From positions 19,962-83,961 of the forward strand of contig DGSP01000047.1 of assembly GCA_002393555.1 (NCBI GenBank): a stretch of 64,000 nt of DNA. Direction: 5' to 3'. The translations under genes and the position numbers were made by a program. Below are positions 1 through 9,405 of the stretch, piece after piece. The notes beneath the pieces were generated by a model. It ran no database searches. It was not told the DNA's origin and worked only from the letters and a program-made list of their open reading frames with translations. The DNA is from Prevotellaceae bacterium UBA4359 (GTDB taxonomy: Bacteria; Bacteroidota; Bacteroidia; Bacteroidales; Bacteroidaceae). The first letter of the stretch is position 1. Every line of letters starts with the position of its first letter.

Positions 1-565
1 AGGCTTCAACGACAATGCCGGCAACTGGTTCGATGTCAACTATCCCGAAGAGAACGACACCCACCCCTCGGGTGCCTACAAGAAGGTCAGCAGCATGGAA
101 GTAGGGGAGTGGCACCTCGTCACCTTCACCTACTCCAAAGCCAATGGCTACAAACTCTATCTTGACGGTTCCGTCTATTACACCAGCAACATGGTCTATG
201 CAGGCAGTGCCAACAAAGCAGAGTTCGACCGCCAGAAAGTGCTCGACTTCGTCACCTCTGCCCAATACTTCTACCTGGGCCTCGGCTCCTTCTGGGGCAG
301 TGCCGAAGCCTGCTTCGACGACCTCATCATCTACAATCGCGAACTGGCCACTGCCGATGTGAAAGGACTCAACACCATGCTCAACCGTGTCAATGCCTTC
401 AACGACGGCACCGTCGTGGGCATCGATGGCATCGAGGCCGACCCCGCATCTGCCACAGCCGCCGATGCAGCCAAGGCCGGCATCTACGACCTCATGGGCC
501 GCAAGGTCGAGGCACCCGGCAAGGGACTCTACATCGTCGATGGCAAGAAGGTCTGGTTCAAATAA
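1..565 (+). CDS. LamG/concanavalin-like surface protein, C-terminal part (5' end outside window)
   Basis: The reading frame is open from the first bases of the window, so this is only the 3' end of a longer gene. The visible part has a jelly-roll LamG/laminin-G-like pattern (EWHLVTFTYSKANGYKLYLD, then LGSFWGSAEACFDDLIIYNR), typical of carbohydrate-binding or glycanase-associated modules. The last 40 residues (GIYDLMGRKV then KGLYIVDGKKVWFK) match the short C-terminal tail common on Prevotella/Bacteroidales secreted proteins, related to sorting-type C-terminal domains. The catalytic or main domain, if any, lies upstream, so substrate cannot be inferred. A strong intrinsic terminator follows. 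LamG-like fold is inferred from pattern only. Confidence 0.75.
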   Translation, partial: GFNDNAGNWFDVNYPEENDTHPSGAYKKVSSMEVGEWHLVTFTYSKANGYKLYLDGSVYYTSNMVYAGSANKAEFDRQKVLDFVTSAQYFYLGLGSFWGSAEACFDDLIIYNRELATADVKGLNTMLNRVNAFNDGTVVGIDGIEADPASATAADAAKAGIYDLMGRKVEAPGKGLYIVDGKKVWFK

Positions 566-611
566 AACCACCTCATCCCATCCTCAGCCTTATCCCAAGA
601 GGCAACGCAAA

Positions 612-646
612 GGGGGCTGCATCCACAGCGATGCAGCCCCCTTTTT
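612..646 (+). terminator. Intrinsic terminator after LamG gene
   Basis: A perfect 12-bp stem (GGGGGCTGCATC with its complement) around a 6-nt loop is followed by five T. It lies 46 bp after the stop codon. Confidence 0.9.
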
Positions 647-676
647 CGTTAGCCCGAATCCCCCTCAAGCGCACTC

Positions 677-723
677 CCGTGCAATATGCAAATGGAAGCC
701 CACACCATTTGCAATTTGCACGG
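677..723. repeat. 19-bp imperfect inverted repeat
   Basis: CCGTGCAATATGCAAATGG (677-695) pairs with 705-723 across a 9-nt loop with two mismatches. It lies in the 504-bp gap between the LamG gene and the FAS1/SusCD operon. No T-run follows, so it is not an obvious terminator. Apart from this, the terminator at 612 and the promoter at 899-930, I see nothing in the gap. Confidence 0.6.
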
Positions 724-898
724 CATACAATTTGAATATGCAACGGCGTTGCGCGTAGGCAGGCAACGCCCCAACGCATCTTCCTCTCCCTCCACACCAC
801 AAAATCCGTCTCCCCGTCACCCCGAACAACACTTATTAGCACAAAATCCCCCTTCTTTTGTTAAAATTAACCATGCACGAAAAACTTTTAATATTTTT

Positions 899-930
899 TT
901 TGTTTATTTGGCAGAAATTTTGTTCCTTTG
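899..930 (+). promoter_or_regulatory. Probable promoter of FAS1/SusCD operon
   Basis: TTTG (899-902), a 20-nt spacer, then TTCCTTTG (923-930) fits the Bacteroidetes consensus TTTG/TAnnTTTG except for one base in the -7 element. It leaves a 5' leader of about 130 nt before the ATG at 1070. Confidence 0.55.
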
Positions 931-1069
931 CAACGATTATCGGCCATGCGTGGCAATTTGGCCAAATGTTACCACGGCAGACACCGAGACATCACCCGAT
1001 TAATGAAAACTTGCTGAGACACTTTACTGAATTTACTAACTTAGAAAGACAAACAAATCTTTTTTTAAT

Positions 1070-3994
1070 ATGTTGTATAACTTTCAGAGGAAAAAACTGT
1101 GCCGTCACCTCTTAGTTGGGGGTGCATTGTGCGCAGCAGGCCTGGCGGCGTTCTCCTGTTCTGACAAGTACGACCTCGATTCTGAGCAGCCTTCAGGGCT
1201 GAACAGCATCTATGGCTATATCCAGCAGCAGGGAAACTACACCACATGCCTGAAACTGATTGACGATCTGGGGCTGACCGACATCTTCTCCAAGACCGGT
1301 AGTAAAACATTGTTCATCGCCGACGACGATGCCTTCCAGCGCTTCTTCCGTTCCAACGACTGGGGTGTGAGCAGTTATGACGAACTCACCCTGGCGCAGA
1401 AGAAACTGTTGCTCAACACCGCCATGGTCGATAACCCGCTCACCACCTCCATGATTTCCACGGCGGCAGGTGTGGCCACCCCCGTCCGTGGCGAGGTGTT
1501 CCGCCGTTCCACCTCCACCAGTCTCTTCGACTCCGTGCTGGTGGTTCCCTCGGCCGACCCGCAAGGCATTCTGCCCGACAATGACCGCTTCAACAACGTG
1601 CGTGCCAACCACGAGAACATCGTGCTCTTCACCGATGCCTCCACAGCACCACCCATGCTCCACTTCAACTCGAAGTTCATCTCCACCAACAAGTTGCTCA
1701 GCAGCGACATCGACTTCCTCTACAACCAGCCCGCCGGCACACGCCAGCAGGACGATGTCTATGTGAACAACGCCAAAGTGACCGAAGCCAACGTCTTCTG
1801 CAAGAACGGCTTTGTCCACAAAGTGGATGAAGTCATCCTTCCGCTCGACAACATGGCCGAAGTCATTCGCAAGCACAAGCATAACATGTCTATCTATAGT
1901 AGCCTGATTGAGCGCTTTGCGGCCCTGAGCGACTCTACCGCCCTGAAAGATGCCTACAACAACAACAAGGGTACAACGGTCGATTCTGTGTTCGTCAAGC
2001 GCTACTACTCCAAGCGCTCGGCTGGCTCCACGGCTACCATCGACCGTCCCTTCAGCCGCGACAAGGATGGCCTTCAATTCGATGCTGCTCTCAAGTTCGA
2101 CCCAGGGTGGAATGCCTACAACCCAGGCATTGCCGGCAAGGGTTCTGACCCCATGATGGAAGACATGGCTGTCATGCTTGTGCCTTCCGACGAAGCCATG
2201 ACCGAATGGTGGAACAATGGCGGCGGCAAGGCCATCAGAGAGTTCTACGGAACGCTGGAGAAAACTCCTAACAGAACAATCCAAGATCTCATCAACGTGA
2301 ATCAACTCTCCTCCTTCATCGCCTCTGTACCGTCTGTCTTTGCCGACGGCGTGAAAGACGATGTGCAGTCACCAATGGGCATCACACCAGAAGATGTGGA
2401 TAGCGTGTTCCTGGCTTGCAACGGAGCCGTATATCTCACCAATAAAGTCTTTCCCCCAAATTCCTTTTCTTCAGTGCTTTTCCCGACTGTGGTTGACACC
2501 CTTCACTTCAGCATCATCGATAATGCCATCAAGAAGTTGGACTACCCGGCCTACCTCAACTCAAAGGTGGCCAACTACATCTTCTTGCTGCCCACCAACG
2601 CAGGCTTGCTCACCTACATCGACCCCGTGTCCTACGGAAAGGATGTCCGCTACCTGTGGGAGTTCTCGCCAAAGGCAGGCCAGAAGAGTGAATCCAACAC
2701 CTTTATTCAGGCCAATGTCTATAAGTGTGAGCAGGACGGCGAAGGCCACTGGCAGAAAGGCGAGAAAGTGCTTAGCAATGCCCTGAACCCCAATATCACC
2801 ACCAGTGGCAACGTGTTCAAGGATCGCTTCGAAGATATGCTCGACAATATCATTGCCGTAGAGCCTTATCAGCCCGGCAAGAAATACTACAAGACCAAAG
2901 GTAACAGTTTCGTCCGTGTGGATGGCATCACCGAAGGCAGCCACGTCTATGGCTCATGGCAGTTGGAACAGGACGAACCGCTCGAAGTGACCCGTCAGTA
3001 CCACATGGAGAACGGTGACGCGCTCGTGGTGGACGGAATCGCTATGGGCACCAGCAAGTCGGTGGCCATGTCGCTGAGCGAACACCCAGAGTTTTCCACC
3101 TTCATGGAAATGCTGAAAACAAGTGGCGCACTGAGCAAACAGAACTCAAAAGACAACTGGGCTGCAGGCGACCAAGTGTATGGCAACCTCTTCAACCTCA
3201 AGACAGCCGGTTCTGTAGGTGCCGAGGATGCTTCATCCTCCAAGAAAGCAACCTACCTGCTGAACAACTTCCACTATACAATCTATGCACCCACCAATGA
3301 TGCCATCCAGGCTGCCATTGACAAGTACCCCGATTTCCCTTCGATGGAAAGATACCACAATGCGGAAACCTGGGATCAGGAGTTTGCCGATGCCACCCAG
3401 GAAATGACAGCAGAAGAAGTGAAAGAATATGCAGCCTCGCTGGGCGGAGTATGTCTGGGCGACTCTGCTGCCCGTGTGGCAGAAGCCATGCTCGACTTCA
3501 TCAAATATCACATTCAGGATAACTCCATCTTCATCGACGAAGGCTTCGCCTCCGGCACCTATCTCTCGGGCAAGACCGAACTCATCGCTTCGACCGACGA
3601 GAAGGATAATGTGGCAGAGGAAGATCTCTCTAAATATAATATTGTGAAAGATGGTGCAGGCAAGGAAATCAAGACTTACGATGCCACAACAGGCACCTAC
3701 ACGATTCAGTACTACACAGGTCTGTATTCTCCGGGCCGTCCTTACAAACTGAATGTCAACGTCTCCGGCACTGACCTTTCAGTCAATGGCATCCATGTCG
3801 ATACCTCATCGGGACTCTACAATATGATGGCTCGCGAGTACTGGTACAACAAGGCAACACTGGGCGAACCGTATGATGCACAGATTGAAAACTCGTCATC
3901 GGTGGTGATTCATGCCATCAACGAGGTGCTTCTCTACGATGCTCCGGCACAGTTCACCTACACCTACAAGCCTCTCACAAAAGTCAAAGATTAA
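1070..3994 (+). CDS. Fasciclin (FAS1) repeat lipoprotein, 974 aa
   Basis: The N-terminus has basic residues, a hydrophobic stretch and a lipobox (AAFSC, Cys about residue 30), so it is probably a surface lipoprotein. Several FAS1-like units can be picked out: the first about residues 45-255 (LIDDLGLTDIFSKTGSKTLF, ending NGFVHKVDEVILPL), further degenerate units to about 650, and a last one about 690-960 (FHYTIYAPTNDAIQAAIDKY, ending VIHAINEVLLYD). FAS1 domains usually mediate adhesion or ligand binding; no catalytic motif is seen. It is the first gene of a seven-gene collinear set and stops 20 bp before a SusC gene, so it probably acts as an accessory surface glycan- or protein-binding component of that importer. 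The ligand is unknown. Confidence 0.85.
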   Translation: MLYNFQRKKLCRHLLVGGALCAAGLAAFSCSDKYDLDSEQPSGLNSIYGYIQQQGNYTTCLKLIDDLGLTDIFSKTGSKTLFIADDDAFQRFFRSNDWGVSSYDELTLAQKKLLLNTAMVDNPLTTSMISTAAGVATPVRGEVFRRSTSTSLFDSVLVVPSADPQGILPDNDRFNNVRANHENIVLFTDASTAPPMLHFNSKFISTNKLLSSDIDFLYNQPAGTRQQDDVYVNNAKVTEANVFCKNGFVHKVDEVILPLDNMAEVIRKHKHNMSIYSSLIERFAALSDSTALKDAYNNNKGTTVDSVFVKRYYSKRSAGSTATIDRPFSRDKDGLQFDAALKFDPGWNAYNPGIAGKGSDPMMEDMAVMLVPSDEAMTEWWNNGGGKAIREFYGTLEKTPNRTIQDLINVNQLSSFIASVPSVFADGVKDDVQSPMGITPEDVDSVFLACNGAVYLTNKVFPPNSFSSVLFPTVVDTLHFSIIDNAIKKLDYPAYLNSKVANYIFLLPTNAGLLTYIDPVSYGKDVRYLWEFSPKAGQKSESNTFIQANVYKCEQDGEGHWQKGEKVLSNALNPNITTSGNVFKDRFEDMLDNIIAVEPYQPGKKYYKTKGNSFVRVDGITEGSHVYGSWQLEQDEPLEVTRQYHMENGDALVVDGIAMGTSKSVAMSLSEHPEFSTFMEMLKTSGALSKQNSKDNWAAGDQVYGNLFNLKTAGSVGAEDASSSKKATYLLNNFHYTIYAPTNDAIQAAIDKYPDFPSMERYHNAETWDQEFADATQEMTAEEVKEYAASLGGVCLGDSAARVAEAMLDFIKYHIQDNSIFIDEGFASGTYLSGKTELIASTDEKDNVAEEDLSKYNIVKDGAGKEIKTYDATTGTYTIQYYTGLYSPGRPYKLNVNVSGTDLSVNGIHVDTSSGLYNMMAREYWYNKATLGEPYDAQIENSSSVVIHAINEVLLYDAPAQFTYTYKPLTKVKD

Positions 3995-4014
3995 CGTCGT
4001 AAACACTCAAGAAA

Positions 4015-7000
4015 ATGAAGAAAATATTATCAATCCTCATGCTTCTGGCGTGCTGCTGTCTGCAGGTTAGTGCGCAGGTGAAAGCAGGCGACGTGATTAG
4101 TGGTCAGGTTTGGGATGACTTCGATGCACTGATGATGTGTAACGTAGTCGAAATCGACCACAACAACCGTATCGTTGCCCACGGAGTTACCGACATCAAT
4201 GGTAACTTCTCCTTCAAGATAGTCAATCCGAAGGACAAGATTCGCATCTCCTATGTTGGCTATCAGCCTATGACATTGCCCATCAACAAAAAATCGTTTG
4301 GCAAAATCGTTCTCAAGAGCAACACCACCATCCAGGAGGTGACGGTGAAGGCCGTGCGCAAGACACAATCTTCGGGTCTTGCCATCCCCGTGACCGAAAT
4401 CTCGGTGGCCAGCCAGACCATTGACATGAAAGAGTTTGAAGGTCTCGGCATGACTTCGGTCGATGAGGCTCTGCAAGGCCGTATCTCTGGTCTCGACATC
4501 GTGGCCAACTCTGGTAACCTCGGTGCCGGAACCACCATGCGTCTGCGTGGTGTCAGCACCATCAACGGTAATGCCGACCCACTCGTGGTGGTCAACGGCA
4601 ATGTGTGGACCAACGATGCCAACGCTGACTTCGACTACACCAATGCCAACGAAGAGAAGTTCGCCGAACTCCTCAACGTCAACCCCGAAGATATCGAGTC
4701 CATCACCGTGCTGAAAGACGCTGCCGCAACCGCCATCTGGGGTTCGCAGGGTGCCAACGGTGTGATTGAAATCAAGACCAAGCGTGGTGCCAGAGGCAAG
4801 ACCAAGGTGCAGTATTCCTACCGTTTCACAGGGTCTTGGCAGCCTACAGGCTACAAACTCCTCAACGGTGACGACTACACCATGTTCCTCAAGGAGTCCT
4901 ACTTCAATCCCAAGATGGAGAGCGGCTTCGGCAACCTGAACTCGGCTAACTATATTCCAGAAATAGCCTACGACCAGAACTTCTCGGAGTGGCGCATGTA
5001 TGATGACAACACCGATTGGCGCAAGGCCATCCGTCAGTTCGGCCAGAACCACCAGCACTTCGTGTCCCTTTCGGGTGGTGGCGAAAAAGCCAACTTCCGT
5101 ATCTCTGGTGGTTACGACCACGCCACGGGTACTGTCATCAAGCAGAAACTCGACCGCTTCACCACACGTGTAGCCCTCGACTACTTCGTCAGCGACCGCA
5201 TCAAGGTGAGCACCAACTTCGACCTCACCTACACCAAGAACCAGAAGAACTACCGCTATGGCGGTGAAGACCTTCTGGCCATCGCCTACCGAAAGATGCC
5301 TAACCTCTCTATCTATGAGGAAGATGCAAATGGCAATGACACAGGACGTTTCTACACGATGAATCCTTACCTGACAGTGGCTACTGGTGGCTACAACGTG
5401 CCCTCAGGTGTGAATGGTCACAACAAGTATCTGGAAGACCAGTACAATCTGCCCAATCCCGTGGCAATTGCACACCAGGCCAAGAATACTGAGACGACTG
5501 TGAAACTCTCGCCGGAGTTCATCCTCTCCTACGACCTCTTGGGCACACAGCCCGACCAGCATCGTCTGAGATATGAAGGCCAAATCATCTTCGACATCTA
5601 CACGAACAATGCAGACACCTATCTGCCTGGTTCCATCCTCTCGAACAACTGGGCCTCAGACTCTTACAACGTCGCTTCTTCGTCGAGTTACAAGAGCCAT
5701 GCCCTCTCCACACGTCACACCTTTACCTACACGCCACACTTCAACAACGAGAACCACTCGCTGCTCTTCATGGCGCGTTTCCAGTACAACAGCGGTTCCT
5801 CATCCAACCAGTCGCTGACGGAGAAGTGGCTGCCTACAGCCTCTGGCATTGAGTCGCCTCTGGCTGGTGGTGTCAACACAGGTTTCGGCACATCGGCTGG
5901 CGAATGGAAGTCGCAGTTCTTCCTCTTCTCGCTCCACTATGCTTTCAAGGGCAGGTACATCTTAGATGCCACACTCCGTCGCGACGGCTCCACCAAGTTC
6001 GGACCAGACCGCCGCTGGGGTAACTTCCCCGGAGTTTCCGCACGATGGAACATCAGCGATGAGCCATTCATGGAAAAGTTTAAGTGGATTTCCATGCTCT
6101 CCATCCGTCCGGGCTGGGGTATCGTAGGTCGTCAGCCGGACAGCGAGTACCTCTACTACTCTAAGTATGGTAGCAGTACTTCTTACCTCGGACAGACTTC
6201 GGTGATACCGACCAACATCCGTCTGGCCGACCTCCGTTGGGAAGAGAAAGAAACCTGGAACCTCGGTTTCGACTTCGGCTTCCATCTGAGCCAGAGCGAC
6301 CCCAACTGCACCATCGATGGCGACCTCTCGCTCTACACGCAGAAAACCAAAGACCTTCTCATGAAGGGATTGGCTATTCCTTCTTCGTCTGGCTACACTG
6401 CTTTGGCATGGAAGAATGTAGGCTCTATGCGCAACAACGGTTGGGAGTTCAACGTGAACGGTCACCGCATCGTGAAGGCTGGCAAGTTCTCCATGGATTT
6501 CAACCTCACCTTTGCCAACAACCGCAACGAAATCCTGACGATGGACGAGACGGTGCTGGCTACGATGAATGGTTCGGGCAATACACCTGAGAATGGCACC
6601 TACCTCTCTCGTGTGCAGTTGCACAACCCACTGGGTTCTATCTACGGCTACCGCTACAAGGGTGTCTATCGCTACACCGAGTTGGCTGATGCCCAGGAGG
6701 CATACGAGGCAGGTCTTCTGACCGCTGAAGAGATGAATGCCACCAACATCGCTCCTGTGGTGCGCAATGAAGCAGGCGAAGTGGTCTATAACGCCACGGG
6801 TACACCTAAGTACATGTACTTCGACTACGACAATTACGGAACGTCTCATCGCTTTGTGGGTGGCGATGCTATCTACGAGGATGTGAACCACGATGGTCAA
6901 ATCAATGCACTTGACGTGGTCTATCTGGGTTCCTCACTGCCTAAGTTGACGGGTGGTTTCGGCTTCAAGTTCAACTACAAGGCTTGGTCGCTCAACCTCC

Positions 7001-7440
7001 AGTTCAACTACCGTTATGGTAACAAGGTCATCAACTACGCTCGCATGGGACTGGAGAACATGTCTTCTTCCAACAACCAGTCGCAGGCCATCAACTGGCG
7101 TTGGCACACGGAAGGCGACGTGGCAAAACTCCCACGTGCCGTCACTACGAAGACCAACTTCTTGACCTACAACTATCTGGGTTCAGACCGTTTCGTGGAG
7201 AATGCTTCTTTCCTCCGCTTGAACTATGCACAACTTGCATACTCCTTCGAGCCGAAACTGCTCAAGCAGTGGGGACTCTCTGCTCTCCGACTCAACCTGA
7301 CGGTCAACAACGTGTTCTGTATCACCAAATACTCTGGTGCCGATCCTGAAATTGCACAGGCAGGTTTTGCCCCTGCTGGCGACGGTTCACGCACACCACG
7401 TGCTAAGTCTTTCACTGTAGGTGCCTCTGTTTCATTCTAA
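4015..7440 (+). CDS. SusC/RagA-family TonB-dependent outer-membrane transporter, 1141 aa
   Basis: Signal peptide (MKKILSILMLLACCCLQVSA), then a CarboxypepD_reg-like domain (about 25-110, with ISYVGYQPM), a plug domain (about 115-260, with GADP-type VVVNGNVW and a conserved LKDAAATAIWGSQGANGVI) and a long 22-strand-type beta barrel ending in aromatic VGASVSF. An EF-hand-like DVNHDGQINALDVV near residue 965 is the calcium-loop type often found in SusC barrels. Length is normal for the family. It takes up a SusD-captured ligand across the outer membrane using ExbBD-TonB energy. It is followed after 18 bp by its SusD partner. Confidence 0.95.
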   Translation: MKKILSILMLLACCCLQVSAQVKAGDVISGQVWDDFDALMMCNVVEIDHNNRIVAHGVTDINGNFSFKIVNPKDKIRISYVGYQPMTLPINKKSFGKIVLKSNTTIQEVTVKAVRKTQSSGLAIPVTEISVASQTIDMKEFEGLGMTSVDEALQGRISGLDIVANSGNLGAGTTMRLRGVSTINGNADPLVVVNGNVWTNDANADFDYTNANEEKFAELLNVNPEDIESITVLKDAAATAIWGSQGANGVIEIKTKRGARGKTKVQYSYRFTGSWQPTGYKLLNGDDYTMFLKESYFNPKMESGFGNLNSANYIPEIAYDQNFSEWRMYDDNTDWRKAIRQFGQNHQHFVSLSGGGEKANFRISGGYDHATGTVIKQKLDRFTTRVALDYFVSDRIKVSTNFDLTYTKNQKNYRYGGEDLLAIAYRKMPNLSIYEEDANGNDTGRFYTMNPYLTVATGGYNVPSGVNGHNKYLEDQYNLPNPVAIAHQAKNTETTVKLSPEFILSYDLLGTQPDQHRLRYEGQIIFDIYTNNADTYLPGSILSNNWASDSYNVASSSSYKSHALSTRHTFTYTPHFNNENHSLLFMARFQYNSGSSSNQSLTEKWLPTASGIESPLAGGVNTGFGTSAGEWKSQFFLFSLHYAFKGRYILDATLRRDGSTKFGPDRRWGNFPGVSARWNISDEPFMEKFKWISMLSIRPGWGIVGRQPDSEYLYYSKYGSSTSYLGQTSVIPTNIRLADLRWEEKETWNLGFDFGFHLSQSDPNCTIDGDLSLYTQKTKDLLMKGLAIPSSSGYTALAWKNVGSMRNNGWEFNVNGHRIVKAGKFSMDFNLTFANNRNEILTMDETVLATMNGSGNTPENGTYLSRVQLHNPLGSIYGYRYKGVYRYTELADAQEAYEAGLLTAEEMNATNIAPVVRNEAGEVVYNATGTPKYMYFDYDNYGTSHRFVGGDAIYEDVNHDGQINALDVVYLGSSLPKLTGGFGFKFNYKAWSLNLQFNYRYGNKVINYARMGLENMSSSNNQSQAINWRWHTEGDVAKLPRAVTTKTNFLTYNYLGSDRFVENASFLRLNYAQLAYSFEPKLLKQWGLSALRLNLTVNNVFCITKYSGADPEIAQAGFAPAGDGSRTPRAKSFTVGASVSF

Positions 7441-7458
7441 TCAATTAGTCTAACAGTT

Positions 7459-9399
7459 ATGAAGAAGATCAATCATCAAATAAAACTTATGTTGGCCGCA
7501 GCACTTGTTGGTGTGGGCGTCACTTCTTGCTCGCTCGACATGCTGCCGCTCAACGACATCGTTCTCGAAAACTATTGGACTAACAAGTCCGATGTAGAGA
7601 GCGTCGTCAATTCCTGCTATGCAGGCTTGAAGGAGGGCGGTTATATCTCCGATATGGTTGTGTGGGGTGAATGCCGTTCTGACAATACCGACATCGGCCC
7701 GAATGTGCCAGTTGCCTTGCGTAATCTGATGAAGGGAAGTCTGAAATCGACCAATGGTTACTGCAACTGGAGTGCCATGTACAATGTCATCAACCGTTGC
7801 AACACAGTACTCTATTATGCGCCTCAAGTGCACGAGAAAGACCCGAACTATACGGACTCTGACTTGGCTATCAATGTGGCTGAATGTAAGGCACTTCGCG
7901 CACTCTCTTACCTCACCTTGATTAAAACCTTCAAGGATGTGCCTTTCTCACTGGATCCTTCCATCGACGATAACATGGACTTCCTGCTCCCACGTACGGA
8001 GTTTACGGTGATTCTCGATGCTCTCATCCAGGACATCGAAGAGGTGAAAAACGACCTGCCTATCGAGTATGGTGCTGCCACACCTATCTATAACACAGCC
8101 AGAATCACACGTCCCGCCATCTATGCCTTGCTGGCTGAGATGTACCTGTGGCGCGCTTCTGACTATCAGTTGACCAAACAAGAGCAGAACAACTACTACC
8201 AGAAATGTATCGATGCCTGCAATTGGGTGATTGACTACAAGACTCGTCAGATGCAGGCTAACACGTTCTACACTTGGCGTGGAAACACCATCAACCTGGC
8301 TGATAATATCGATGACCAAGTCTGGGGTCAGTTTGGCTACCCCTTGCTCTCTGAAGTGAAAGGCAATGGCTCCTCGGTGAATGCACCCTATGCGTTCAAC
8401 TCCATCTTCAGCGAAGGCAACTCCTTCGAGTCGCTCTTTGAGATTACTTTCCACTATGCTGGAACCCTCGAGAACAATTCGGATGTGGCTTTCATGTATG
8501 GAGGCACAAATAAAGATGGTGGTTCTGAACAATATCTGTTGGCTGCCGACAACCTTATGACATCGGCTCCAACTGATGTGACGACTTACACAGACAATTC
8601 GTTGTTCCCGGTCTGCACAGACTTCCGTTCGGCTGCATCATTCCATTTCACAGACGATGGACGTTATTCTATCTATAAATATGCGGTGGATGGCGTGGAC
8701 TTGAAGAACACAACAGCAACAGGTAAATTCACTTATCCTGAGCAGACAAACAGTGTGCGTCTCTATGCTAACCAAGATATTAACTGGATTATCTATCGCT
8801 TGACCGAAGTGATGCTCTTCCGTGCCGAAGCCGAGATTGAAATGGCTGGAAATCTGAATGCTATTGCTGCAGAAGAAGAGACTGCAGAAGATGCTGACGC
8901 AGAAGGTTCAGGTGAGGAAGGTACGGATGCTGAAGGCGAAGGAACTGATGCTGATGGGTCGGACTCTGAAGCAGGTCAGGACACCACAGCACCGTTGTCT
9001 CCCAGCGAACTGTATGATGATGCCTTCAACATTATCTCTGCTGTCTATATGCGTTCAAACCCTGCCGTGAGAAACTTGGCCGATGCTAAGCCTGCACGTT
9101 CGAAGTATAAGTCACATGCCGACTTTGAGACGTTGCTGATGAACGAGCGTCGTCGTGAGTTCCTCTTCGAGGGCAAACGTTACTACGACCTGGTGCGTCA
9201 GGCACGTCGTGAGGGTAACACCGACAAGTTCCAGGCTGCACTTACCTCCAAGTTTGGCGAGGCATCCAAGGCCGTGGTCATCAAAATGTCCATGATGGAC
9301 TTTATGTACATGCCAATTTTGAAAACCCAGATTCAGGTTAATCCTAATCTCACTCAGAATCCAGCATACGCTGAAGAGGAGAACGTAGAAATCAACTAA
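7459..9399 (+). CDS. SusD/RagB-family surface lipoprotein, 646 aa
   Basis: Lipoprotein signal with lipobox VTSCS (Cys about residue 25), then the SusD helical/TPR-like fold (NYWTNKSDVESVVNSCYAGL, ALLAEMYLWRAS) and the family's C-terminal RREFLFEGKRYYDLVR block. It should sit on the SusC barrel as a hinged lid and bind ligand. Unusual is an acidic, low-complexity insert of about 45 residues (roughly 470-515, rich in Glu, Asp, Gly, Thr, Ala) between two helical parts. It lies 18 bp after SusC and 6 bp before the next FAS1 gene. Confidence 0.93.
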   Translation: MKKINHQIKLMLAAALVGVGVTSCSLDMLPLNDIVLENYWTNKSDVESVVNSCYAGLKEGGYISDMVVWGECRSDNTDIGPNVPVALRNLMKGSLKSTNGYCNWSAMYNVINRCNTVLYYAPQVHEKDPNYTDSDLAINVAECKALRALSYLTLIKTFKDVPFSLDPSIDDNMDFLLPRTEFTVILDALIQDIEEVKNDLPIEYGAATPIYNTARITRPAIYALLAEMYLWRASDYQLTKQEQNNYYQKCIDACNWVIDYKTRQMQANTFYTWRGNTINLADNIDDQVWGQFGYPLLSEVKGNGSSVNAPYAFNSIFSEGNSFESLFEITFHYAGTLENNSDVAFMYGGTNKDGGSEQYLLAADNLMTSAPTDVTTYTDNSLFPVCTDFRSAASFHFTDDGRYSIYKYAVDGVDLKNTTATGKFTYPEQTNSVRLYANQDINWIIYRLTEVMLFRAEAEIEMAGNLNAIAAEEETAEDADAEGSGEEGTDAEGEGTDADGSDSEAGQDTTAPLSPSELYDDAFNIISAVYMRSNPAVRNLADAKPARSKYKSHADFETLLMNERRREFLFEGKRYYDLVRQARREGNTDKFQAALTSKFGEASKAVVIKMSMMDFMYMPILKTQIQVNPNLTQNPAYAEEENVEIN

Positions 9400-9405
9400 T
9401 GCCTT

